64,000 nucleotides of DNA, taken from Olivibacter sp. XZL3. Its GTDB lineage: Bacteria > Bacteroidota > Bacteroidia > Sphingobacteriales > Sphingobacteriaceae. The notes under the pieces were generated by a model. The model did not search any database. It was not told the DNA's origin and worked only from the letters and a program-made list of their open reading frames with translations. This document shows, in pieces, positions 34,831-43,567 of the stretch (its first letter is position 1; each line of letters opens with the position of its first letter). Position numbers and translations under genes: made by a program. Location of the stretch: positions 1 to 64,000 of the forward strand of contig NZ_SBJH01000041.1 of NCBI RefSeq assembly GCF_004368405.1. Direction: 5' to 3'.

Positions 34831-36600
34831 ATGAATTTTATTGCATCATTAGCGGTTCAAGCTATAAAAGAGCTATATCAAGTAGAAATAGAGGAAAGCG
34901 CTGTTAACATACAGGAAACCAGAAAAGAATTTGATGGCCAGGTAACCGTAGTGACATTTCCCTTTACCAGATATTCGAAGAAATCTCCTGAACAGACGGG
35001 CAGCGAAATCGGCGATTACTTGGTTGCCCATGCTTCAGAAATAAGTTCATATAATGTCATTAAGGGTTTTTTAAATTTAAGTTTGACGGATGAGTTTTGG
35101 CTCCAAGCTCTTCACGAAGAGCTTTTAAAACCTGATTTTGAAGATATTCCAAAGAATGGGAAGCGAGTTATGATCGAATATTCCTCGCCTAACACGAATA
35201 AGCCCCTTCATTTAGGCCACGTACGGAACAATCTGCTCGGATTTTCCGTCGCAGCTATTTTAGAGGCCGCGGGCTATGAAATAATAAAAGCCAATTTAGT
35301 GAACGACAGAGGTATTCATATCTGTAAGTCGATGCTTGCTTGGGAGAAATTCGGAAACGGGGAGACGCCCGAGTCGACCGGATTGAAGGGCGACAAGCTG
35401 GTTGGTAATTACTACGTACGTTTTGACAAAGAATATAAAAAGGAAGTAGAAGCTTTAATAGCATCGGGAAAAAGCGAGGAGGAGGCTAAAAAAGAAGCCC
35501 CATTGATGCTGGAGGCGCAAGAAATGCTTCGTAAATGGGAGGCCGGCGACCATCAAGTGATCCATTTGTGGAAGCAGATGAATGCCTGGGTTTACAAGGG
35601 CTTTGAGGAGACCTACGAAAAAATGGGAATTGCTTTTGATAAGGTCTATTATGAGTCGGACACCTACCTATTAGGAAAGGACATTATTGAAGAGGGTCTG
35701 TCGAAAGGCGTATTTTTTAAAAAGCAGGACAACTCTGTTTGGATCGATTTAACGGCCGACGGCCTTGATGAAAAACTAGTATTGCGTGGAGATGGAACAT
35801 CTGTTTATATCACACAGGACTTAGGGACCGCTCAATTGAAATATGATGATTATCATATGGATAATTCGATCTACGTAGTAGGTAACGAACAAGATTATCA
35901 TTTCAAGGTGTTATTTCTGATCTTAAAAAAATTAGGTAAGTCGTGGGCAGAGGGCCTTTATCATCTGTCATATGGGATGGTGGATCTACCTTCCGGGAAA
36001 ATGAAATCCAGGGAAGGAACCGTGGTGGATGCGGACGATTTGATGGCTGAAATGGTTGAAACGGCAAAACAGCGAACCGAGGAATTAGGAAAAGTGGACG
36101 ATTTTTCCGAACAAGAAAAAGAAGTGCTGTACGAAATGATTGGACTGGGTGCTTTGAAATACTTTCTTTTAAAGGTGGAGCCGAAGAAGAGGCTGCTTTT
36201 CGATCCTAATGAGTCGATCGATTTTCAGGGACACACGGGACCTTTCGTCCAGTATACCCATGCGCGTATAAAGTCTGTTTTGTCTAAAGGCGCGTACCAT
36301 GAAGAGCCGTTTGATGTTCAGCCGGCAGGACTTGAAGCGTCTGAAAGGGAACTCATCAAGGAATTAGTGAAATTTAAGAGCGTTATTGTAAGCGCTGCCA
36401 ACGATTATAGTCCGGCTATTATTGCCAACTATGTGTACGAAATAGCTAAGCTGTATAACAAATTCTATCACGAGGTCGCCATTTTAAAGGCAGAAGATGT
36501 GAGATTAAAGGAGTTCAGGCTTAATCTGTCAGCCGCTACGGCCAAGGTAATTTCGAAAGGGATGGGGTTGTTGGGAATTCAGGTTCCGGAACGCATGTAG
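34831..36600 (+). CDS. argS: Arginyl-tRNA synthetase
   Basis: Class I aminoacyl-tRNA synthetase that charges tRNA-Arg. It is 589 residues, usual length. An N-terminal Arg-tRNA recognition domain covers about 1-105. The HIGH signature is HLGHVRNN, preceded by EYSSPNTNKPL. KMKSREGTVV is the KMSKS-equivalent loop. The body contains VGNEQDYHFKVLF and the anticodon-binding domain with FVQYTHARIKSVLSK and YNKFYHEVAILKAE. The insertion with acidic and lysine-rich repeats near 210-225 is lineage-typical. It is the first gene after the arginine catabolism block. The Mrp operon starts 69 bp later. Confidence 0.96.
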   Translation: MNFIASLAVQAIKELYQVEIEESAVNIQETRKEFDGQVTVVTFPFTRYSKKSPEQTGSEIGDYLVAHASEISSYNVIKGFLNLSLTDEFWLQALHEELLKPDFEDIPKNGKRVMIEYSSPNTNKPLHLGHVRNNLLGFSVAAILEAAGYEIIKANLVNDRGIHICKSMLAWEKFGNGETPESTGLKGDKLVGNYYVRFDKEYKKEVEALIASGKSEEEAKKEAPLMLEAQEMLRKWEAGDHQVIHLWKQMNAWVYKGFEETYEKMGIAFDKVYYESDTYLLGKDIIEEGLSKGVFFKKQDNSVWIDLTADGLDEKLVLRGDGTSVYITQDLGTAQLKYDDYHMDNSIYVVGNEQDYHFKVLFLILKKLGKSWAEGLYHLSYGMVDLPSGKMKSREGTVVDADDLMAEMVETAKQRTEELGKVDDFSEQEKEVLYEMIGLGALKYFLLKVEPKKRLLFDPNESIDFQGHTGPFVQYTHARIKSVLSKGAYHEEPFDVQPAGLEASERELIKELVKFKSVIVSAANDYSPAIIANYVYEIAKLYNKFYHEVAILKAEDVRLKEFRLNLSAATAKVISKGMGLLGIQVPERM

Positions 36601-36669
36601 AAGAGGTTTTACACAAGGGATAACAAAACGGCTAATTTACTGTTGTTATGTTAATCCCTATTAGCGTGT

Positions 36670-38964
36670 ATGGCCTCGGTTTTATTAGTTATTTTTCTTT
36701 TAAGTTTTTTATTCTTATTCCTATATAAGTATATACCCAATATACTGGGCTTTTCCGGTGCATTCGTCGTATTGGGTATATTCCTTTATTTCACCGGCTA
36801 TATCCAACCCATTATTCGCGGAGAAAAGATAATCGAAGAGACCGTCTGGGTACCTACGCTTGGTATGAATATTCGTTTTTATTTAGACGGATTGAGCCTG
36901 TTTTTTGCCTTGCTTGTCAGCCTGTTCGGCTCTTTTATTCTTTTATACGCCATCGGGTATATGCGGGGGCACGACAAGGCCAATCGTTTTTTCTGCTATC
37001 TGACTATTTTCATGGGTTCGATGATCGGGCTAGTCCTTTCCGACCACCTTGTGCTACTTTATGTGTTTTGGGAAATAACCAGTATATCATCATATTTTTT
37101 AATAAGTTACAATAATCATAGCAAAAAGGCTCGTAAGGCCGGGATGCAGGCATTGCTGACAACGAGTTTCGGAGGGCTGGCCCTCTTCGCCGGATTGTTG
37201 TTGATGGCACACAATTGCCAAAGTTTCCACTTATCCACCATACTGCAAAGCGAACATAACCTGGCCGGGTCTGGCACCATAATATCGCTTATCTTGATAG
37301 GCTGTTTTACTAAATCGGCTCAGTTCCCTTTCCACTTTTGGCTACCGAACGCCATGGAAGCGCCCAGTCCTGTTAGCGCTTATCTGCATTCAGCCACCAT
37401 GGTAAAAGCTGGCATATTTTTAATTATGCGTCTGAATCCCATTTTCGGAGACGACTCGTTGTGGCAATCCAGTTTACTGGCCATTGGGACAATAAGCATG
37501 TTGATAGGCATGTTTAAAGCGACAAAGCTATACGATATGAAAGGCGTATTGGCGTCTATCACCATAAGCACCTTAGGCGCCTTGATAGCTATGATCGGTT
37601 TCGGTTATGAGCGAGCTTTGCAGGGCGCCGTCATTTATCTTCTCGTTCACGCGCTTTATAAAGCCGCCTTATTCCTTGCTGCTGGAAACATCGATAAGCA
37701 AGCCAAAACGCGAGATCTCCGTAAACTCCCCGCTGTATTTCGAGCGATGCCCTATACCGGCCTTGCCGCTTTGCTCGCCTGTTTGGCATTGGCCGGATTA
37801 CCGCCATTTCTGGGATACATCGCAAAGGAAATATTATACGAGGCTTTGTCAGAAAATGGGTGGCAAGCGGGCTTATTTCTTGCCGCGTTTATACTAACGA
37901 ATGCGATGTATTTCATGTTGGCTTTAAAGTTGTCATGGGGTCTTTTTCTAGGCCATTCCGTTTTACCAAATAAAATCCACGACGTAGGTTTCGTTATGTG
38001 GTTTCCTGCGATGCTGCTGGCGCTAATAGGGATAATTCTGGGGCTTGGGGCGGCTTATTTTGAGCCTTTTTTCGTTTCAGTTGTAAGTGCGTTAACGAAG
38101 CGTTCTGACAGGGTAGAAATCGATCTTTCCTTATGGCATGGGATAAATATATCCTTTATACTGACCGTTATAACGTGGTTGGCGGGATTCTTGCTTTATG
38201 TTAAAAGAGACCGACTTGTGCTTGCTATTAACAAACTTAAACTGCTATCTTTTGACCGTGGATACAGGTCTATATTGGCTTATATCCGGTCGGCCGCTTT
38301 ATTCCTGACCCGCTTTCTGCAGTCTGGTTTTTTGACCCGATATCTAAAGGTCATATTCGGTATGCTGATTGTATTACTAGCTTGGACCTACATAGAAGGG
38401 GGACTTTTTTCTGAAATACGTTTAGATCTCGAAGGTGATTCGTTTTCTAATATCTATGGTTTTTTTCCATTATTGCTCATTTTTATCGGTACGGTGTTTG
38501 TTTTAAAAAGTTCATCCCGTTTACGTATATTGGTTTGTCTTAGCTTGGTAGGATACGGGATAGCGTTGCTTTATGCAGTTTACAACGCCCCAGACGTTTC
38601 CATGACGCAATTTTTGGTAGAAACCATAACGCTGGTGATTTTTGCTATTGTGTTAAACCGGCTGCCTAAAAGTCTCCGATTTCCATTGGAGGCCAGAAAA
38701 ATTCTTATTGCCGGCATATCGGCCACTTTTGGTATTATAATGGCGCTCGTTCTTTTGAGTTTGCTGCAATATGAGCCGAATCCGGCAATGAAGGATTTCT
38801 ACATACAACAAAGTTTTCCAAAGGGGCATGGCGAAAATGTGGTTAACGTTATGCTAGTCGATTTTAGGGCCTTCGATACTTTCGGGGAGATGGCCGTGCT
38901 AAGTATGACGGCACTCGGTGTGGTAGCGCTTATTAATTTAACGTCGGGGGAGGACCGGTTTTGA
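36670..38964 (+). CDS. mrpA: Na+/H+ antiporter subunit MrpA
   Basis: Largest membrane subunit of the Mrp (Mnh, Sha) cation/proton antiporter, related to NuoL of complex I. It is 764 residues with about twenty hydrophobic segments. The proton-path motif FPFHFWLPNAMEAPSPVSAYLHSATMVKAG contains the conserved lysine and histidines (near 220-250). The C-terminal part, from about residue 600, is the MrpB-like extension that ends in DTFGEMAVLSMTALGVV. Its TGA stop overlaps the TTG start of mrpB. It opens a seven-gene operon that exports sodium and lowers cytosolic alkalinity. Confidence 0.95.
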   Translation: MASVLLVIFLLSFLFLFLYKYIPNILGFSGAFVVLGIFLYFTGYIQPIIRGEKIIEETVWVPTLGMNIRFYLDGLSLFFALLVSLFGSFILLYAIGYMRGHDKANRFFCYLTIFMGSMIGLVLSDHLVLLYVFWEITSISSYFLISYNNHSKKARKAGMQALLTTSFGGLALFAGLLLMAHNCQSFHLSTILQSEHNLAGSGTIISLILIGCFTKSAQFPFHFWLPNAMEAPSPVSAYLHSATMVKAGIFLIMRLNPIFGDDSLWQSSLLAIGTISMLIGMFKATKLYDMKGVLASITISTLGALIAMIGFGYERALQGAVIYLLVHALYKAALFLAAGNIDKQAKTRDLRKLPAVFRAMPYTGLAALLACLALAGLPPFLGYIAKEILYEALSENGWQAGLFLAAFILTNAMYFMLALKLSWGLFLGHSVLPNKIHDVGFVMWFPAMLLALIGIILGLGAAYFEPFFVSVVSALTKRSDRVEIDLSLWHGINISFILTVITWLAGFLLYVKRDRLVLAINKLKLLSFDRGYRSILAYIRSAALFLTRFLQSGFLTRYLKVIFGMLIVLLAWTYIEGGLFSEIRLDLEGDSFSNIYGFFPLLLIFIGTVFVLKSSSRLRILVCLSLVGYGIALLYAVYNAPDVSMTQFLVETITLVIFAIVLNRLPKSLRFPLEARKILIAGISATFGIIMALVLLSLLQYEPNPAMKDFYIQQSFPKGHGENVVNVMLVDFRAFDTFGEMAVLSMTALGVVALINLTSGEDRF

Positions 38965-39368
38965 GAACAACGATACTACAAGCTGCGGTCAAGGTGTTGA
39001 TGCCAATCTTTTTGGCCTATTCGCTCTATCTTTTATTCCGCGGGCATAACAATCCGGGGGGAGGCTTTATCGGTGCTTTAGTCTTGTCGATCGGTCTGGT
39101 TTTTCATATGATCGCTTTCGGTGTGCCGGCTACCCGACGAATTTATAAGATAAATACAATGGTCTTAACAAGTGTAGGGCTATTAATCAGTTCGCTAGCC
39201 GCCGTTTCATCCCTTTTTTTTGAAGGTGTTTTCTTCGAGGCCATCTGGACAGATATTCACATCGTCGGCTTAGGGACGCTGAGTTCGGTTCTGATGTTCG
39301 ATGTTGGCGTCTATCTGGCTGTTACAGGTTCTATATTAAAGATTGCCTTTAGTATATTTAATGAATAA
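38961..39368 (+). CDS. mrpB: Na+/H+ antiporter subunit MrpB
   Basis: Small membrane subunit, 135 residues with four hydrophobic segments. The block LYLLFRGHNNPGGGFIGALV near 22-41 is the MrpB signature. The TTG start at 38961 overlaps the mrpA stop codon by four bases (TTGA), and no closer in-frame ATG gives the usual N-terminus. Coupled translation is therefore likely. It ends three bases before mrpC. Confidence 0.93.
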   Translation: MRTTILQAAVKVLMPIFLAYSLYLLFRGHNNPGGGFIGALVLSIGLVFHMIAFGVPATRRIYKINTMVLTSVGLLISSLAAVSSLFFEGVFFEAIWTDIHIVGLGTLSSVLMFDVGVYLAVTGSILKIAFSIFNE

Positions 39369-39371
39369 GTT

Positions 39372-39725
39372 ATGATAATTGGTATATCGGTTCTTACAGG
39401 TTTTTTATTTGCGGCCGGACTTTATCTATTGCTGCATAAAAGTTTTATGAAACTTATAGCCGGCGTGATCATGTTCGGGAACGCTTGCAATTTGTTTTTG
39501 TTGATCGCCGGTGGTTTAGTGGGGAGCCAGCCGGTTTTTGTGTCGGGCAACGATGAGGCGCTACCAATAGATAATATGGCCGATCCCGTTCCGCAGGCCT
39601 TTATTCTGACAGCGATTGTCATCAGTTTAGGGGTGCAAGCTTTTGTAATCGTTTTGCTTAAACGGGTATATCAGACGAGCAACACCAATGACTTGGATAC
39701 GTTAACAAATACCGATGATGTTTAG
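39372..39725 (+). CDS. mrpC: Na+/H+ antiporter subunit MrpC
   Basis: A 117-residue NuoK-like subunit with three membrane segments. The conserved glutamate-lacking loop FGNACNLFLLIAGGL and the strand DPVPQAFILTAIVISLGVQAFVIVL are typical of MrpC. The C-terminal tail is short, polar and threonine-rich. The mrpD start lies within the last codons of this gene, so the two are translated together. Confidence 0.93.
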   Translation: MIIGISVLTGFLFAAGLYLLLHKSFMKLIAGVIMFGNACNLFLLIAGGLVGSQPVFVSGNDEALPIDNMADPVPQAFILTAIVISLGVQAFVIVLLKRVYQTSNTNDLDTLTNTDDV

Positions 39726-41241
39726 TATCGATCCGGCCAATCTTATGGTAGCGCCCCTGCTTATTTTTATGATCAGTGGAATGCTGTGTTTACTGTTTTA
39801 TAAAAGGGTTGACATCCAACGGGCGATTGTCATCAGTTCCAGTCTGATAGCACTGATTGCAGCCGTAAAATTGCTAGACTTGTTAACGCGCGATGGATTC
39901 GTAACAACGCAGGTCGGCGGATGGGAGGTCCCTTTCGGCATCACCCTCTTTGTAGATCGCTTCGCGGGATTAATGATCGCTATGACTGCCTTGCTTGCCG
40001 TGGCCGCGTCTATTTTTTCCTTTTCGGATCGTGTGTTGAGTGCAAGAAAAAAGCGGATCGGCTTTTACCCGGCTTTGATGTTTATGTTGGGAGGTATATC
40101 AGGCGCTTTTATAACCGGCGATTTGTTTAATCTGTATGTTTGGTTCGAAGTCATGTTAATATCTTCGTTCGTGCTTATTACTTTAGGCAGTAAGCGCGAC
40201 CAGCTGCAAGGTGGGATCAAATACGTGGTGATCAATTTCGTCGCTTCATCCTTTTTGCTCTTAGCGATTGCTATACTTTATGGTACTACGGGTAATACAA
40301 ATCTTGCCGCCTTAGCCGCGAGTTTAGCAGACCCTGCTTTACAGCCTATTACGCGATTGGCCGCCATCTTACTATTGGTAAGTTTTGGAATCAAAGCGGC
40401 CTTGTTTCCTTTCTATTTTTGGCTGCCAGCCTCTTATCACACACCGCCGATTGCTATTACAGCCATTGTGGCTGGTTTATTAACGAAGGTGGGCGTGTAT
40501 ACCATGATCAGAACATTCACTTTGTTATTCCCGCTTCAGCAGCATTATCAATTGCAAAAATTTCTGCTGGGCGCTTCCTGTTTTACCGCGTTGGTTGGCG
40601 TACTGGGTGCTATTGCCCACCGTGATATACGGAAAGTGCTAGCCTATAGTTTAATCAGTAAGATCGGATTTATACTTTGGGGCTTATCGGTGTATACTTC
40701 GGCAGCGATTGCGGGCGCAATATTTTACACATTGCATCACATGCTTGTAAACACCAATCTTTTTTTTGCCGCTGGTATTATCGGTAAGGCAGCTGGCTCA
40801 TATCGTATCAGCGAGATAAGCGGTTTGTACGATCGACTTCCTTTATTGTCTTTTGTCTTTATCATGCTTGCTTTAACATTGGTTGGCATCCCCCCTTTTT
40901 CCGGTTTCTGGGGAAAGTTTATGTTAATTGACGCAGGCCTTTTGGCGCATGAATATGGGTCGGTTGCCATTATATTAATCACAACTCTACTGACGCTATA
41001 CTCAATGATGATTATATGGAGCAAGTGCTTTTTAAAAAAACAGGATGTGAAAGGCCAACAATTGCTGCCAGAAGGTGTTTTTATTAAGCAATGCTATCAT
41101 ATGTATATAGCAAGTGCTTTTTTGCTTATTGTGACATTTTGGATCAGTTTTAATCCTTCTTGGTTAATCGAGTATACACAAAGAGCTGCGGAACAATTGC
41201 TTTTACCAAGTAATTATGTCGATGCTGTAATACAACGGTAA
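39715..41241 (+). CDS. mrpD: Na+/H+ antiporter subunit MrpD
   Basis: Large membrane subunit related to NuoN/NuoM, 508 residues with about fourteen hydrophobic segments. The proton-path block FPFYFWLPASYHTPPIAITAIVAGLLTKVGVYTMIR is intact, with the conserved lysine at its end. Two adjacent ATG codons (39715 and 39718) are possible; either overlaps mrpC by 8-11 bases. MrpA and MrpD form the two proton-pumping half channels of the complex. Confidence 0.95.
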   Translation: MMFSIDPANLMVAPLLIFMISGMLCLLFYKRVDIQRAIVISSSLIALIAAVKLLDLLTRDGFVTTQVGGWEVPFGITLFVDRFAGLMIAMTALLAVAASIFSFSDRVLSARKKRIGFYPALMFMLGGISGAFITGDLFNLYVWFEVMLISSFVLITLGSKRDQLQGGIKYVVINFVASSFLLLAIAILYGTTGNTNLAALAASLADPALQPITRLAAILLLVSFGIKAALFPFYFWLPASYHTPPIAITAIVAGLLTKVGVYTMIRTFTLLFPLQQHYQLQKFLLGASCFTALVGVLGAIAHRDIRKVLAYSLISKIGFILWGLSVYTSAAIAGAIFYTLHHMLVNTNLFFAAGIIGKAAGSYRISEISGLYDRLPLLSFVFIMLALTLVGIPPFSGFWGKFMLIDAGLLAHEYGSVAIILITTLLTLYSMMIIWSKCFLKKQDVKGQQLLPEGVFIKQCYHMYIASAFLLIVTFWISFNPSWLIEYTQRAAEQLLLPSNYVDAVIQR

Positions 41242-41289
41242 TAATTTTGCTCTCCCGGGATATGGCTTTTCTTTTAATAGACGAAAAAT

Positions 41290-41868
41290 ATGCGAATTTT
41301 ATTTGTTATACATCTATTGGCTAGCTTTTACGCAAGTTATTGGATTCTTGAAAAAGTCTCTTTCGCTTCTGATACTGCGGGGAGTGCGGTTGTCGCATTC
41401 TTTCTTTCTTTTACCGTCATTTGGTTCCTTTTGTCTGTATTCCGACGTCGGTATTTTAAATTGGTTATTCAATTGATGCGATTGTTCAAATTTTTTATAA
41501 AAGACTTTATCCGGGCTAATGTACGCCTCACCAAGGAAATTGTCACACCAAAAATTAATTTACAGCCAGCCGTGGTAAAAGTGCCGTTGTCGCTGCATTC
41601 AGATACAAGTATTATGGTACTTACTAACATGTCAAACCTTACTCCGGGGACTTTGGTTGTTGGCGTTTCTGATGATAAACGATATCTTTTTGTCCATACC
41701 ATTTACCTCAACGGTGGTACGCTCGAGGGCTTTAAGAGCTATATGAAAGAAGGCCTGGAAAAGAGGCTTCTTGATGTTACGGCACTTTCTGCAAGTCCTG
41801 AAAGCGTCGGCGCTTCTGGCGGAGGCGATAATGAATCAATTAAAAAAATAAAAAAAACGAAGGAGTAA
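41290..41868 (+). CDS. mrpE: Na+/H+ antiporter subunit MrpE
   Basis: A 192-residue subunit with two N-terminal membrane segments and a cytosolic domain. The conserved region is ANVRLTKEIVTPKINLQPAVVKVPL (short blocks ANVRLTKEI and TLVVGVSDDKRYLFVHTI are clear). A Gly/Ser/Lys-rich tail ends it. It starts 48 bp after mrpD, the longest gap of the operon. The stop TAA shares its last base with the mrpF ATG. Confidence 0.9.
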   Translation: MRILFVIHLLASFYASYWILEKVSFASDTAGSAVVAFFLSFTVIWFLLSVFRRRYFKLVIQLMRLFKFFIKDFIRANVRLTKEIVTPKINLQPAVVKVPLSLHSDTSIMVLTNMSNLTPGTLVVGVSDDKRYLFVHTIYLNGGTLEGFKSYMKEGLEKRLLDVTALSASPESVGASGGGDNESIKKIKKTKE

Positions 41869-42143
41869 TGACTGTTTTTTCATCTATACTGCTGTTTTGC
41901 GTCTGTCTACTGGCACTTTCTATCCTGTTGGCATTATATAGATTCGTGGTCGGCCCCAGTTTAGCGGACCGTCTGTCGGCGCTTGATCTGATATCTGTCT
42001 ATTTATTGGGCTTGCTGATTACCTACGTTATGTTTACTGATAAGCTGATTTTTTTTGACGTTGCCTTGGTGTTTTCGCTGATTGCGTTTTTAGGTGCCAT
42101 ATCGTTTGCTTACTACCTCGTAAATCAGAAAGAGTATGAGTAA
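41868..42143 (+). CDS. mrpF: Na+/H+ antiporter subunit MrpF
   Basis: A 91-residue membrane protein with three helices. The VGPSLADRLSALDLISVYLLG block near residues 28-48 is the MrpF signature, with the conserved aspartate in the second helix. It overlaps mrpE by one base and mrpG by eight, so its translation is coupled on both sides. Confidence 0.92.
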   Translation: MTVFSSILLFCVCLLALSILLALYRFVVGPSLADRLSALDLISVYLLGLLITYVMFTDKLIFFDVALVFSLIAFLGAISFAYYLVNQKEYE

Positions 42144-42492
42144 TGTAACCTTAGTAATAAGTGCAAGTTTTGTGCTATTGGGTTCTTTGATTATGCTCGT
42201 TTCAGCCATTGGCTTGTTGCGGCTTCCCGATTTTTACAGTAGACTGTCTGCTGTAACGAAGAATTCAACGCTAGCGGTGCTCATGATCGTTATAGCTGCC
42301 GTATTTTATTTTAACAATATCGAAGTGTTACTGAAAGGCCTGGGGATCATGTTTTTTATAGCCTTAACCTCGCCCACTTCGGCATACGTGATGGCGAAAG
42401 CGGCAATTCATATAAAAGTCCCGTTTTGGCATCGAACAAACCTCAATGATTTTAAAAATGACGAAGCGGAGAAGCTGAACGATGACAAATAA
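42136..42492 (+). CDS. mrpG: Na+/H+ antiporter subunit MrpG
   Basis: The last subunit, 118 residues with three helices. The block IGLLRLPDFYSRLSAVTKNSTLAVLMI is characteristic, and LTSPTSAYVMAKAAI follows. The charged C-terminal tail is short. It closes the operon twelve bases before the convergent metallo-beta-lactamase-fold gene; no terminator hairpin is visible in this gap. Confidence 0.92.
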   Translation: MSNVTLVISASFVLLGSLIMLVSAIGLLRLPDFYSRLSAVTKNSTLAVLMIVIAAVFYFNNIEVLLKGLGIMFFIALTSPTSAYVMAKAAIHIKVPFWHRTNLNDFKNDEAEKLNDDK

Positions 42493-42503
42493 CCCCTTGT
42501 GTT

Positions 42504-43343
42504 TTACAGATCCTGCAGTTTAAACGTACGGTCGAGTCTTATCCCTTTTTCTGTTTGTTTAAGTGTGCAGCATTCGTGAAGCGGATCATGTTCTAAAAAC
42601 AAGACATAATCATTATCCAGTGCTTCTTGTAATAGGGCTTTTTTTTCGTTTAACGTTTGTAAAGGAAACACGTCGTAAGACGCCACATAAGGCAGGGGAA
42701 TATGTCCAACAGACGGTAATAAATCTGCCATATAGAGCACCGTTTTTCCGTTGTAACTAATTTGGGGCAGCATCATAGCCTCGGTATGACCGTAGACAAA
42801 TCTTATTTGTACATCGCTTGCGAAGAAGGCTCTGTCCTTTTCATCTATAAAGTTTAATTTACCGGCATCCTGAAGTGGTAATATGTTTTCCTTTAAGAAA
42901 GAAGCCTTTTCCCTGTCGTTAGGGTGGGTGGCCCAGTGCCAGTGCTTGTTGTTTGTCCAATAGGTAGCGTTTTCAAAAGCGGGGACTAAGGCATTGCCCC
43001 GTCTTTCAACAGCTCCGCCGACGTGGTCGAAGTGAAGGTGGGTTAATAAAACGTCGGTAATATCCTGTTTGTTAAATCCATGTTTTGCTAAGGAGTCTTC
43101 CAATTTACTTCCATGCGGTTGGTAGTGGCTAAAGAATTTTGCATCTTGCTTATCGCCTAATCCGGTGTCAACTAAAATTAACCGGCCTTCCGTCTCGATC
43201 AACAAAAGCCTGGCTGCCAAGGTGCACAGATTGTTTTCATCTGCTGGATTGGTACGCTGCCAAATACTTTTAGGTACCACACCAAACATGGCGCCGCCAT
43301 CTAATTTAAATAATCCTGCTTCGATCGTATATAACTTCATCAA
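42504..43343 (-). CDS. Metallo-beta-lactamase-fold hydrolase
   Basis: A 279-residue MBL-fold metallohydrolase, cytosolic by sequence. The zinc motif THLHFDHVGG near 101-110 is intact, followed by a histidine in VYGHTEAMM and an aspartate in YMADLLPS. The last metal ligand is H253 or nearby in FLEHDPLHE. The layout resembles the AHL-lactonase-like subfamily, but substrate specificity cannot be read. Two ATG codons start the protein. It is convergent with mrpG. Confidence 0.85.
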   Translation of the reverse strand: MMKLYTIEAGLFKLDGGAMFGVVPKSIWQRTNPADENNLCTLAARLLLIETEGRLILVDTGLGDKQDAKFFSHYQPHGSKLEDSLAKHGFNKQDITDVLLTHLHFDHVGGAVERRGNALVPAFENATYWTNNKHWHWATHPNDREKASFLKENILPLQDAGKLNFIDEKDRAFFASDVQIRFVYGHTEAMMLPQISYNGKTVLYMADLLPSVGHIPLPYVASYDVFPLQTLNEKKALLQEALDNDYVLFLEHDPLHECCTLKQTEKGIRLDRTFKLQDL

Positions 43344-43488
43344 TTATGGTCTTTTTAACTTCATGTTCGTTTAAAACGTGATCAAACGAATTTTGCGTTG
43401 CGTGCTATCGAATTTAACGATTTTATCGAATTAAAAAAATACAAAGGGAAAATATACCGGCAATGACGCCCGCCATCTTATTGGCTAA

Positions 43489-43520
43489 TAAAAAAGGGGC
43501 CGGATAAAAGTCGGCCCCTT
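43489..43520 (-). terminator. Intrinsic terminator for the S9 peptidase gene
   Basis: On the minus strand AAGGGGCCG (43512-43520) pairs with its complement at 43494-43502 and is followed by a run of T. It sits 47 bp behind the S9 peptidase stop codon. Confidence 0.8.
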
Positions 43521-43567
43521 AACGAGTGTTTTATTTGCTATTGGCTTTTAGGAGCGGGGCTTTTATT

